A stretch of 33,770 nt of DNA, taken from assembly GCA_030837505.1 (NCBI GenBank), contig JAUPKJ010000080.1:1-33770 (forward strand), in the 5' to 3' direction. The position numbers were made by a program, and so were the translations under genes. This DNA comes from Actinomycetota bacterium. GTDB taxonomy: Bacteria > Actinomycetota > Actinomycetes > Actinomycetales > Kineosporiaceae. Under the pieces are notes generated by a model, which ran no database searches, had not been told where the DNA came from, and worked only from the letters and a program-made list of their open reading frames with translations. This document shows, one piece after another, positions 16,616 through 24,048 of the stretch (the first letter of the stretch is position 1; each line of letters starts with the position of its first letter).

Positions 16616-17086
16616 TCAGTCCACCGCGAAGCGCCAGATGAACCGTCCGAAGTTCGCGTCCCCCTCCAACCAGTTGAGGGCCTTCTTCAGTTCGTACTGG
16701 CTGAGGGCGTTGTCCCAGGAGTCCCCTTCTCCGGCCCATCCCACGTAGTACTCACGGAGGACGGGCAGAGCCCTGCGGTCACCGAGCTGCCCCAGCGCCC
16801 AGATCGCGTTGTTCCGGGACCGGTAGTTCTGCGTTTCGTCGTCCAACTGTTCGGTGAGGGCTTGTACACAGTCACCGCCGTAGACGTCCTTGGCCTTCGA
16901 GCAGTGACTCGCCACGTCGTGACCTATCCAGAGGCTGATCCCCAGGAAGGCCACCACCGCGATGGCGGCCCCGGCGGCCACGACCCGAACCGTGATCTTC
17001 AGCAATCGTTTTCTGTCCATGAGGCGCTCGACCTCCTCGCAGGAAGGCCGACCCGAGCCCGGCTGCTCCGGGTCGACGGCATCCAT
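16616..17086 (-). CDS. Small membrane-anchored HEAT-repeat-like protein
   Basis: A 156-residue protein with one hydrophobic segment (ITVRVVAAGAAIAVVAFLGISLWIG, about residues 31-55). The part beyond it (VQALTEQLDDETQNYRSRNNAIWALGQLGDRRALPVLREYY) is one or two HEAT/PBS-lyase-like helical repeats. Two cysteines (CSKAKDVYGGDC) could form a disulfide if that part is outside the cell. The start is uncertain: ATG 17086 has GGGAGG only 3 nt upstream, while ATG 17020 (MDRKRLLK) has GAGGAGG 11 nt upstream. A perfect 14-nt palindrome lies 37 nt upstream of 17086. Function unknown. Confidence 0.75.
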   Translation of the reverse strand: MDAVDPEQPGSGRPSCEEVERLMDRKRLLKITVRVVAAGAAIAVVAFLGISLWIGHDVASHCSKAKDVYGGDCVQALTEQLDDETQNYRSRNNAIWALGQLGDRRALPVLREYYVGWAGEGDSWDNALSQYELKKALNWLEGDANFGRFIWRFAVD

Positions 17087-17122
17087 CGTCCTCCCGCCGC
17101 CTGCTCGTACGCCACAAAATGC

Positions 17123-17136
17123 CCTGTCATGACAGG
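17123..17136. promoter_or_regulatory. Perfect 14-nt palindrome, candidate operator
   Basis: CCTGTCATGACAGG reads the same on both strands. It lies 37 bp upstream of the HEAT-like gene, where a dimeric helix-turn-helix regulator would act. The regulator is unknown; the PaaX-family gene next door is one candidate. Confidence 0.55.
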
Positions 17137-17155
17137 ACGGGCAGCGACCGGTGCT

Positions 17156-17182
17156 CGGTGATCGGGGTAGTGCCCATCACCG
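17156..17182 (-). terminator. Hairpin terminator after the PaaX-family gene
   Basis: CGGTGAT (17156-17162) pairs with ATCACCG (17176-17182), and GGG (17164-17166) with CCC (17173-17175) around a one-base bulge and 6-nt loop. It starts 2 nt past the stop codon. Confidence 0.75.
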
Positions 17183-17184
17183 GT

Positions 17185-18177
17185 TCAGTCCACGGCTCGG
17201 CCCTTCCACGGCGCGAAGCAGTGGCACTCCGGTAGCAGACCCCCGAGCAGGTCCGCCAGGGTGTGGCTGCCGATTCCCGGCAAGGAGTCCTCGCCGGCAC
17301 GCGACACGACCTCCAGCACGTGTTCCAGCGCCGGTTGGGCCAGGCCGTCGTAGACGGTTTCGAAAATCTCCCGGGCGCGTTCCCTCGGCCACCCGGGAGG
17401 CATCATCGACAGGGGTACGAAGGGGTCGAGGGCGATGAAACGCCGGTACACGTCCATGGCCTCGGTCCGGACCCGCAACGCCTCGGCGCCTTGGATGCCC
17501 TGAGCACGGATCTGTGGCAGCAGGGGGCTCCACCGCCGCAGGAAGGACTCGTACTCGCGGGCCACTCCGACCAGGTCCCAGGCCTCCAGGGGATCACGGG
17601 TGGTGCTGTTTCGATCGAGATCGATCTGGCGGGCGCGGAACACGGTCGTCCGCCCCGGACCGATCTCGGCGAGGGCCAGTGTGGTCTCCTGGTTCGGAGG
17701 GTGCGGTGAGACCCACAGGGCGTCGTACAGGGGGGCGTACCCCAGAGTCCTCAACCGGCTCCGCAGCGCTCGTCTGCGGGTGTCGCCCCCCTCGGGCAGG
17801 GAGAAGGCGATCAGGGTCCAGCTGCCGGCCCAGGCCTCGGCCTGCTGGGGGATCGAGGCGATCACCATGCCTCCGATGGCGATGGCCACGGCTGCCGGTT
17901 CGGTGAAGCGATAGGAACTGTGGCGTCCTTGTCGGCGACGTTCCAGGACGCCCCGCTGTGCCAGACGGCTGAGGGTCGTCCGGGCCGCGCCCGGTGTCGC
18001 ACCGAATTCCGTGAGCAGTTCCACGAGGGCCCCGGCGGGAAATCTCGCGCGGGTCCGCAGGGTGTAGTCGGCCAGCAGGGTCTGAGCCAGTCCCTGAGGG
18101 GACATCGTGACCCGTTTTCCGGGGAAACGGACCTGTCCGAGCCCGGGCATGATCTCTTTGAGGTCGAACTCGCTCAC
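17185..18177 (-). CDS. PaaX-family transcriptional regulator
   Basis: A 330-residue protein. SPQGLAQTLLADYTL...GALVELLTEFGATPGAARTTLSRLAQRGVLERRRQGRHSSYRFT is the PaaX N-terminal winged helix, and the following W(A)GSWTLIAFSLPEG...RRRALRSRLRTLGYAPLYDALWVSP is the central Cas2-like dimer domain. The C-terminal FRRWSPLLPQI...RFIALDPFVPLSMMPPGWP segment is the PaaX C-terminal domain. The prototype represses phenylacetate degradation in response to phenylacetyl-CoA, but no such pathway is present here, so the ligand is unknown. The start is uncertain: GTG 18177 has GGAG 12 nt upstream; ATG 18150 and ATG 18105 are in-frame alternatives. Confidence 0.88.
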   Translation of the reverse strand: MSEFDLKEIMPGLGQVRFPGKRVTMSPQGLAQTLLADYTLRTRARFPAGALVELLTEFGATPGAARTTLSRLAQRGVLERRRQGRHSSYRFTEPAAVAIAIGGMVIASIPQQAEAWAGSWTLIAFSLPEGGDTRRRALRSRLRTLGYAPLYDALWVSPHPPNQETTLALAEIGPGRTTVFRARQIDLDRNSTTRDPLEAWDLVGVAREYESFLRRWSPLLPQIRAQGIQGAEALRVRTEAMDVYRRFIALDPFVPLSMMPPGWPRERAREIFETVYDGLAQPALEHVLEVVSRAGEDSLPGIGSHTLADLLGGLLPECHCFAPWKGRAVD

Positions 18178-18794
18178 CGTGTGAAGACTCCAGCCTGATG
18201 GTCGGGGTGGTCGGAAGGCTCACCGGGATAGCTGACCTCTGACGCAGTTCTGAGACCTCCCACCTGCCCCGGTCCTCGTTCGGCGCCGGACGGCATGCCC
18301 GGTCACCGGCTCCCGGCCGGACCGGGTACCGACGGGGAGCAAGATGACATGGCGGAAGCATAAGAGGGTCCGCCCGTAGGTGGCTTCGACAGGTGAGCGG
18401 TGTGGCGGGTGCCGGCCGGGAAGGCGGACGGCATCACCTGCACGCCGGGGTAGGAACGAGGCGACAGCAGGCGGGCATCGCTGTGGCGCGCAGGCCGGGC
18501 CGGCGCGACACAGACGTCCGTGTCGGTCGGGGTCAGCTTGCGCTGCAGGAGCCCGGGGGCGCCTGGGCGTTGTCGTCGCCTCAGGCCTCCGGACCAGGAT
18601 CACACGGAACTCCCGCAGAGATCACGGACGGCCGATTGCCGCGCCGGCTCCCGTCCGGACGAAAAAAGGACAGGAATGAACAAAGACCCCGTGTCGACAC
18701 GTGACTGTAACCGCCGGCCCGTTTCGGACGCTGTGCCTCGCAAGGAGGCGGCACCTGTCCGCGCCCGCAGCCGACCGCATATGAGAGGACTCGC
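18178..18794. other. Long intergenic region between regulator and xylanase
   Basis: This 617-bp stretch separates the divergent PaaX-family and xylanase genes. Open frames exist on both strands, but their products are Arg/Gly/Ala-rich shadows without motifs or credible ribosome sites, so none is annotated. A perfect 10-bp palindrome GTGTCGACAC lies at 18691-18700, about 95 bp before the xylanase start. It is a candidate operator, though a 10-mer palindrome can occur by chance. Confidence 0.5.
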
Positions 18795-19838
18795 ATGGTA
18801 CGCAAGATCAGGGGCTGGAAACTACTTCCGCTGGTGGCGGTCCCGTTTCTCTTCTTCGGAATCTTCGATGCCAGTGCGGAGACGATTTCTTCGAGTCGGA
18901 CGGGGACGAACAACGGGTACTACTACTCGTTCTGGACCGATGGTGGGGGATCGGCGTCCATGACGATGGGTTCCGGAGGGAACTACAGCATGTCGTGGAG
19001 CAACGTCGGTAATTTCGTGGGTGGTAAGGGGTGGGCCACCGGTGGGCGTCGGACGGTCTCGTACTCGGGCAGTTTCAATCCGTCGGGGAATGCCTATCTG
19101 ACGTTGTACGGATGGACGACGGGTCCGTTGGTGGAGTATTACATCGTCGACAACTGGGGGACGTACCGTCCGACGGGTACTTTCAAGGGGACCGTGACCA
19201 GTGATGGTGGGACCTACGACATCTACGAGACGACCCGGACGAACCAGCCCTCGATCGAGGGCACCAAGACGTTCCAGCAGTACTGGAGCGTGCGGCAGTC
19301 CAAACGGACCGGTGGGAACATCACGACCGGGAACCACTTCGACGCCTGGGCTTCCAAGGGCCTGCAGCTGGGGACCCACAACTACATGGTCCTGGCCACC
19401 GAGGGCTACCAGAGCAGCGGAAACTCCAACATCACCATCAACGGCTCCGACTCCAGCGGCACCTCACCCGTGAAGAGCGCGACCCCGACCCGCACGGCTG
19501 TCCCGACCCGCACGGCTGTCCCCACCCGCACGGCTGTCCCCACGAGGACCACGACCCCCGGCGGGGCCACCGGCCGGTGCACTGCACTGGTCTCTCCCGG
19601 CACCAGGTGGGGTGACCGCTACAACCTGAGCATCTCGGTGACGGGTTCGCGCAACTGGGCCGTGACCATGAAATTGCCGCCCCAAGCCAAGATCATCAAC
19701 AGTTGGAACACCGCTGTCGCCTTTCCCAGTTCCCAGGTCCTCACCGCCCGCCCCAACGGCAAAGGCAACACCTTCGGTGTGACCATCATGGCCAACGGCA
19801 ATGGGAAGTGGCCCACGGTCTCCTGCAACGCAAGCTGA
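18795..19838 (+). CDS. Secreted GH11 endo-1,4-beta-xylanase with CBM2-like domain
   Basis: A 347-residue protein; GAGAGGA lies 5 nt before ATG 18795. A signal peptide ([21 protein letters not shown]) is followed by a compact GH11 jelly roll (about 30-220). The nucleophile is E114 in [12 protein letters not shown] and the acid/base is E203 in [10 protein letters not shown]; the [16 protein letters not shown] thumb region is intact. A Thr/Pro/Arg linker (about 229-256) made of TAVPTR repeats leads to a CBM2-type cellulose or xylan-binding module (about 260-347) with terminal cysteines C262 and C344 that should form a disulfide. It should hydrolyse xylan outside the cell. The catalytic domain to about 19,240 uses many GGT and G-ending codons, the rest mostly C-ending codons, which hints at mosaic origin. 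Confidence 0.95.
   Translation: MVRKIRGWKLLPLVAVPFLFFGIFDASAETISSSRTGTNNGYYYSFWTDGGGSASMTMGSGGNYSMSWSNVGNFVGGKGWATGGRRTVSYSGSFNPSGNAYLTLYGWTTGPLVEYYIVDNWGTYRPTGTFKGTVTSDGGTYDIYETTRTNQPSIEGTKTFQQYWSVRQSKRTGGNITTGNHFDAWASKGLQLGTHNYMVLATEGYQSSGNSNITINGSDSSGTSPVKSATPTRTAVPTRTAVPTRTAVPTRTTTPGGATGRCTALVSPGTRWGDRYNLSISVTGSRNWAVTMKLPPQAKIINSWNTAVAFPSSQVLTARPNGKGNTFGVTIMANGNGKWPTVSCNAS
19487..19550 (+). repeat. Tandem repeats coding the xylanase TAVPTR linker
   Basis: Three near-perfect 18-bp units (core ACCCGCACGGCTGTCCC) encode RTAVPT in tandem between the catalytic and binding modules. The unit length is a multiple of three, so copy-number changes alter linker length in frame. Confidence 0.85.
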
Positions 19839-19857
19839 CCACTGCGACGATGACGGG

Positions 19858-19892
19858 CTCCCGGGGTCCCTGCATGGCCGGGGCCCCGGGAG
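19858..19892. terminator. Bidirectional terminator between xylanase and TAP-like hydrolase genes
   Basis: CTCCCGGGGTCC / GGGCCCCGGGAG forms a 12-bp stem with one G-U pair and an 11-nt loop, in the 58-nt gap between the convergent stop codons. Confidence 0.85.
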
Positions 19893-19896
19893 AGGA

Positions 19897-21636
19897 TCAC
19901 CCTCCTGCCCCGGGCACGCCGGAGGCGGTCTCCTCGTAGGGCTGCGGGGCGTGGCAGGTGGTTCCCTGCGGGGGAAGGGCCCCGGTGATCAGATACTTGT
20001 CCAGGGCTTGCGAAACGCAGGAGGACCCGTCGTAACTGGTGTGTCCCCAGCCGTCGCTGGTCAGCAGGCGACTGTTGGGCAGCATCCGGGACACGGCCAC
20101 CGCCTGGTCGTAGGGGGTCAGAGGGTCCCAGGTGTTCGCGACGAGCAGGATGGGCGCGACGGTCCGGCGGTCGAAGGGGCCGGTGTAGCGGTCCTCGTCC
20201 CTCGCCGTCCAGGTGTCCAGTGCACACGGGGCGCTGCCCCAGGAGGCGGGCAGCGAGAGGTCCGGGACCTCGCGTTCGACCGCCGCCGCCGTCCGCGGCC
20301 ACGACGACGCCGACCGCGCGTGCACGCCGTCCGTGCACAGGACGGCCAGGCCGGCGTCCCCGGAACCGTCCTCGGGGCTGTCCCCCCAAGCCGATGTCTT
20401 TGCGGCAAGGGGTGAAGCGGCGGCACCTGCGCCGACAGTGCCGGGTTGTGCGGTCGGAGGGTCCTCGAACTCCATGAAGGAGGACCAGAAACCGACGAAG
20501 GTCTCCAGCTCGTTCGGAACAGGGGTCAGAAGAAAACGCAGGGTCGAGGTCACCAGGACGTCGTAGGTCAGGACCCAGTGGCTCCCGGTCGGGTAAGTGA
20601 TGCTGACCGGGGTCCTCCTTACTCGTTGGAGGAACTTGTCGGCACTGGCCGGTGCCTCGTCGTCCCCCCAGAAGGAGCAGCGTCCGTCGCCGACGGCCTC
20701 GCAACGGCGGAGCAGTTCCATGAACACGGCCCTGCCCATGCGGTACTCGCCGGTCCGGACCTGTGTCGGCCGCTCCGCCGTGGCCGCTGTCCCGGTCCAG
20801 CCCACGGGGTCGATCAGGCCGTCGAGGGCCATGGTCCGGAACCTCTCGGGGAACAGGTTGGCGTACACCTGCCCCAGAAATGTTCCGTAAGAAAATCCCA
20901 GATAGTTGAGTTTCTGCTCCCGCAGTGCCCTGCGCACGAGTTCGAGGTCCCGCGCGACCTGCACGGTGGACATGGACGACGCCAGCGTCCGGCCCGTCGT
21001 CGAACAGGCCGCGCCCCAGGCCTCGGCCCGGCGCACGAAGGCGCTCTCCTGCTCACTCGTGTAGGGGACCTCGGAATCCACCATCCCCAGGACCTCGTCC
21101 CGGGCCGCCCCGTCGGGGAAGCACTTCAACCGGGTGCTCAGGCCCACGCCGCGGGGGTCCATGCCCACGATGTCGAAACGGTCCAGGAGGTCCTTGCCGA
21201 GCCACTGCTCGGAGTCCCGCACGGCATCGGTGCCCGACGTCCCGGCCTGCCCGGCGACCACGGTGAGGACCCCGACCCGCCGTGCGGGATTGTTGGCCCT
21301 CCGACGCAGGATCGCGACCTTCACCGTCGGGCCGTTCGGGAGGTCGTAGTCCAGAGGAGCCTTCACCGTGGCGCAGTCGAGAACGGGGGCCTTGGATTTC
21401 GCCCCGGTCCGCGCGCTCTCCTGAGCGCCCCCCACGACCTGTTCCCGGAAGGGGGGACACGGCCTCCAGACCGCCGTCGGGACAGAGACCCGATCGACCA
21501 ACCGGGCCTGGTCCGGATCGGTGCCCGCCGGCGGGGGCGAGGTCCCTGGCTCATCGACCGGCGCAGCGAGCCCCGGGATCGTCGGCACGGAGAACAACGC
21601 CACGACGACCGCGAATCCCAGAATCCGGGTACGCAT
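19897..21636 (-). CDS. Secreted alpha/beta hydrolase, tripeptidyl aminopeptidase (TAP-like) family
   Basis: A 579-residue protein with a signal peptide (RILGFAVVVALFSVPTIPGLAAP). The alpha/beta hydrolase core contains DIVGMDPRGVGLST, the nucleophile elbow GFSYGTFLG (S249) and the C-terminal TAP-like domain with ANTWDPLTPYDQA (acid Asp) and DGWGHTSYDGSSC (His). These match the Streptomyces tripeptidyl aminopeptidase and SlpD/E lipoprotein group, which clip short N-terminal peptides from secreted proteins. The oxyanion region reads VVAGQAGTSG instead of the usual GGPGGSG, so activity may differ. The insertion about 395-430 is Gly/Ala-rich. The ATG at 21636 has only GTGGAAG directly upstream. 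Confidence 0.88.
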   Translation of the reverse strand: MRTRILGFAVVVALFSVPTIPGLAAPVDEPGTSPPPAGTDPDQARLVDRVSVPTAVWRPCPPFREQVVGGAQESARTGAKSKAPVLDCATVKAPLDYDLPNGPTVKVAILRRRANNPARRVGVLTVVAGQAGTSGTDAVRDSEQWLGKDLLDRFDIVGMDPRGVGLSTRLKCFPDGAARDEVLGMVDSEVPYTSEQESAFVRRAEAWGAACSTTGRTLASSMSTVQVARDLELVRRALREQKLNYLGFSYGTFLGQVYANLFPERFRTMALDGLIDPVGWTGTAATAERPTQVRTGEYRMGRAVFMELLRRCEAVGDGRCSFWGDDEAPASADKFLQRVRRTPVSITYPTGSHWVLTYDVLVTSTLRFLLTPVPNELETFVGFWSSFMEFEDPPTAQPGTVGAGAAASPLAAKTSAWGDSPEDGSGDAGLAVLCTDGVHARSASSWPRTAAAVEREVPDLSLPASWGSAPCALDTWTARDEDRYTGPFDRRTVAPILLVANTWDPLTPYDQAVAVSRMLPNSRLLTSDGWGHTSYDGSSCVSQALDKYLITGALPPQGTTCHAPQPYEETASGVPGAGG

Positions 21637-22093
21637 CTTCCACCCCAGTTCTTCCGTGCAAAATTCGGGCGACCCCGAATGATTTCGGCGAAGACCCCCG
21701 AAGACCCGACCTGGGGAAGGAGAAGGCCCGGCCCGCGAAAGGAGGAAAAACTCATCGTAACCCGCCGCGGATCCTCACAGGCCCATTTCCCCGATCGCAG
21801 CCCCGACCGAACGGGGAACTCTGCCGGGCGGCCGCCTCCCCTGGGGGGATCGGCCGGGTTCTGAGCAGTGCACCCGTTGTTCCTTACGAACCCGTCACCC
21901 ATCGACCGAACCCCGGAGACGGGAGATGATCACAGTTACCTTCAGCGCCTGCAGCCCGTGGCAAGATCCGCGAGGCCTCGTCCGATCATCAGGTCGTCCT
22001 CCTCTGAGGCGTGTTTCCGTCGCCCGAAACGAACGAAATCGTTCTCACCCGAAACTTACTGTCATATCGACAAAAAGTCGTTACGCTTGACCC
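21637..22093. promoter_or_regulatory. Divergent intergenic region upstream of the Nudix-nucleosidase operon
   Basis: No credible gene in 457 bp. Three inverted repeats stand out: CCGAA-tgat-TTCGG (21675-21688), 38 bp upstream of the hydrolase start; GAACG-aaat-CGTTC (22031-22044); and TGTC-atatc-GACA (22060-22072). The last two are 50 and 22 bp upstream of the Nudix start, in a locally AT-rich stretch (about 22,031-22,090) that is the most likely promoter of the operon. The first operon gene encodes a putative NrtR-like regulator, so autoregulation at these sites is plausible. Confidence 0.5.
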
Positions 22094-22828
22094 ATGACCG
22101 ACGATTCATGGCAACCGCCCGCAATCCTGCTCACGGTCGACCTCGTCATCCTGACCCTCAAGGACTCGCGTCTGCAGATCCTGCTCGTCGAACGAGGGAC
22201 CGAGCCCTTCCGGGGCGCTCTGGCACTGCCCGGCGGGTTCCTGCACGACGCCCAGGAACCGATCGAAACGGCCGCGAAGCGCGAACTACTCGAAGAGTCC
22301 GGATTGGACGCCGAGACCTTCCACCTGGAGCACCTGGGGGTCTACGGGACCCCTGGGCGCGACCCCCGCGGCCGGGTGGTGTCCGTGGCCCATCTGGCCA
22401 TAACCCCCAGGCTTCCCGAGCCCACTGCGGGAACCGATGCCGCCGACGCGTACTGGCACCCAGTCGACACGATCCTGTCCTCGGACGTAGAGCTGGCGTT
22501 CGACCACCACCGGATACTCACCGACGGCGTCGAACGGGCCCGGGCGAAACTCGAATACTCGACTCTCGCGACAGCCTTCTGCGGACCGTCTTTCACCCTC
22601 GCAGAACTGCAACAGGTCTACGAGGCCGTATGGGACGTCCGACTCGACCCCAGGAACTTCTACCGCAAGGTTCAGGGCACCGACGGGTTCGTCGTCCCGG
22701 ACGGACTCACCCGGAAGATGGAGACCGGTCGCCCCGCCAGACTCTTCCGCCCCGGACCGGGAAAAATTCTCCACCCGGCGATGATCCGCACCGTGGAGTC
22801 GGCAGCGACACAGGGATCGACCCGATGA
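22094..22828 (+). CDS. NrtR-like protein: Nudix domain plus C-terminal winged helix
   Basis: A 244-residue protein. Residues about 8-150 form a Nudix domain with LPGGF and the box R63-E64-L-L-E67-E68-S-G70, so the metal-binding glutamates are retained. There is one extra residue between G48 and E55 compared with the standard box. Residues about 160-235 (FTLAELQQVYEAVWDVRLDPRNFYRKV...GRPARLFRP) match the winged helix of NrtR, a family that senses ADP-ribose and represses NAD genes. So the protein may bind or cleave a nucleotide such as ADP-ribose and control its own operon (inference). No strong ribosome site precedes the ATG. The stop overlaps the next start (ATGA at 22825), which implies coupling with the nucleosidase. 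Confidence 0.87.
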   Translation: MTDDSWQPPAILLTVDLVILTLKDSRLQILLVERGTEPFRGALALPGGFLHDAQEPIETAAKRELLEESGLDAETFHLEHLGVYGTPGRDPRGRVVSVAHLAITPRLPEPTAGTDAADAYWHPVDTILSSDVELAFDHHRILTDGVERARAKLEYSTLATAFCGPSFTLAELQQVYEAVWDVRLDPRNFYRKVQGTDGFVVPDGLTRKMETGRPARLFRPGPGKILHPAMIRTVESAATQGSTR

Positions 22829-24048
22829 GCGCCGCCGAGATCGTGTTCCTCACGGCGCTGAACCTGGAGTATCAAGCCGTCCGTGAGCACCTGACCGATC
22901 TGAGACTGCGCAGGCACGAGGCCGGAACCCGGTTCGAGGTCGGCAGAATCACGGACACCGGGACCCGAGCGGCGCTGGTCCTCGTCGGAAAGGGAAACCA
23001 CCCGGCAGCGGTCCTGGCAGAAAGGGCCATCGCGGAGTTCTCCCCGTCGGCCCTCGTGTTCGTCGGAGTGGCCGGGGCGCTGCGAGCCGGTATCACCCTG
23101 GGCGACGTCATCGTAGCCACCCACGTCTATGCCTACCACGGTGGCACCAGCCAGGACGACGGGCTCAAGGCCCGCCCGCGGGTCTGGGAGATCCCCCACG
23201 GAGCGGATCAGATCGCCCGTCATCTGGAACGCACGGGGGAATGGAAACGGCGGCGGCGCACCGACGGCGACGCCCCCCAGGTGCGTTTCGGTCCCATCGC
23301 CGCCGGCGAGGTGGTCCAGGACTCGACCTCCTCCGAGCATGCCCGGTGGGTACGGCAGCACTACAACGACGCGCTGGCCATCGAAATGGAGTCCGCCGGA
23401 GTGGCACAGGCCGCCCACCTGAACAGAGCCCTGCCCGTGGTCGTCGTGCGCGGTATCAGCGACAGGGCCGACGGCAGCAAGAACGACACGGACCGCCAGC
23501 TATGGCAGCCCCGGGCTGTCGCGGACGCCGCAGCCTTCGCCGTAGCGCTCGCGCAGGAACTGGCTATGGAGGAGACCAGGCCGAAGACCCCCAAACCAAC
23601 CGGTACCGGGCGGGCAGCGGTGCCTTCCGTGGAACAGGGGTACGAATCCACCTCGCCGGTCACCCCGACGGGAAGAGGAACGATGGACGGCGGCACGCAG
23701 AACATCGCGACGGGCAACAGCCAGGTCGGTCTCCAAGCCGGAACGATCTACGGAGACATACGGATCGGAGCCGCAGCTGTCCCCGGGAGGAGCCCGCAGG
23801 AAGAGCTGGCCGTGCTGCGGACATTGCTGGCACGAGCCCACGACGATGCCCGGATCGACGACCCCACCTACTGCGCAGCTCGGTCCGAACTGCGTATTGC
23901 TGAGGAAGCCCTCAGAAATGGGAAGGCGCAGGACCGCAGCGCGGCCTCGGTCGCACTCAAACGGCTGCGCGGGTTGGTCGGCAACATCACGGACCTGGCC
24001 ACGAAGGTCGCGGCCGTCCTCTCTCTGATCGAAGGGGTGTCACGATGA
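22825..24048 (+). CDS. MTAN/PNP-superfamily nucleosidase with C-terminal motif and helical module
   Basis: A 407-residue protein starting in the ATGA overlap at 22825. Residues 5-245 form a phosphorylase-superfamily nucleosidase: VFLTALNLEYQAV (E15), GVAGALRAGITLGDVIVA (81-98), AIEMESAG (E187-M-E189) and VRGISDRAD (D213) correspond to the catalytic and ribose-binding residues of MTA/SAH nucleosidase. Housekeeping MTAN is about 230 residues; this one adds a linker (about 248-286), a 22-residue motif N293-x-A-x5-VG-x-QA-x4-GD-x2-I314, and a helical module (about 322-407, ELAVLRTLLARAHDD...LRGLVGNITDLATKVAAVL). Superfamily members act as ATP-cleaving effectors in Detocs, CBASS and Avs defence. 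The substrate here is unknown. The extra C-terminus and the coupled membrane gene argue against ordinary methionine salvage. Confidence 0.88.
   Translation: MSAAEIVFLTALNLEYQAVREHLTDLRLRRHEAGTRFEVGRITDTGTRAALVLVGKGNHPAAVLAERAIAEFSPSALVFVGVAGALRAGITLGDVIVATHVYAYHGGTSQDDGLKARPRVWEIPHGADQIARHLERTGEWKRRRRTDGDAPQVRFGPIAAGEVVQDSTSSEHARWVRQHYNDALAIEMESAGVAQAAHLNRALPVVVVRGISDRADGSKNDTDRQLWQPRAVADAAAFAVALAQELAMEETRPKTPKPTGTGRAAVPSVEQGYESTSPVTPTGRGTMDGGTQNIATGNSQVGLQAGTIYGDIRIGAAAVPGRSPQEELAVLRTLLARAHDDARIDDPTYCAARSELRIAEEALRNGKAQDRSAASVALKRLRGLVGNITDLATKVAAVLSLIEGVSR

Noticed and set aside
18220-18794. Several open frames of 60-150 codons before the xylanase
   Set aside because: All are Arg/Gly/Ala-rich, overlap each other on both strands, lack ribosome sites and show no domain pattern.
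22031-22044. LexA/SOS box
   Set aside because: GAAC and GTTC are separated by six bases, while the actinobacterial SOS box has four.
21868-22824. Upstream extension of the nucleosidase frame
   Set aside because: The frame stays open but overlaps the Nudix gene in another frame with Arg/Pro-rich nonsense; the ATG at 22825 in the ATGA overlap begins the conserved domain.
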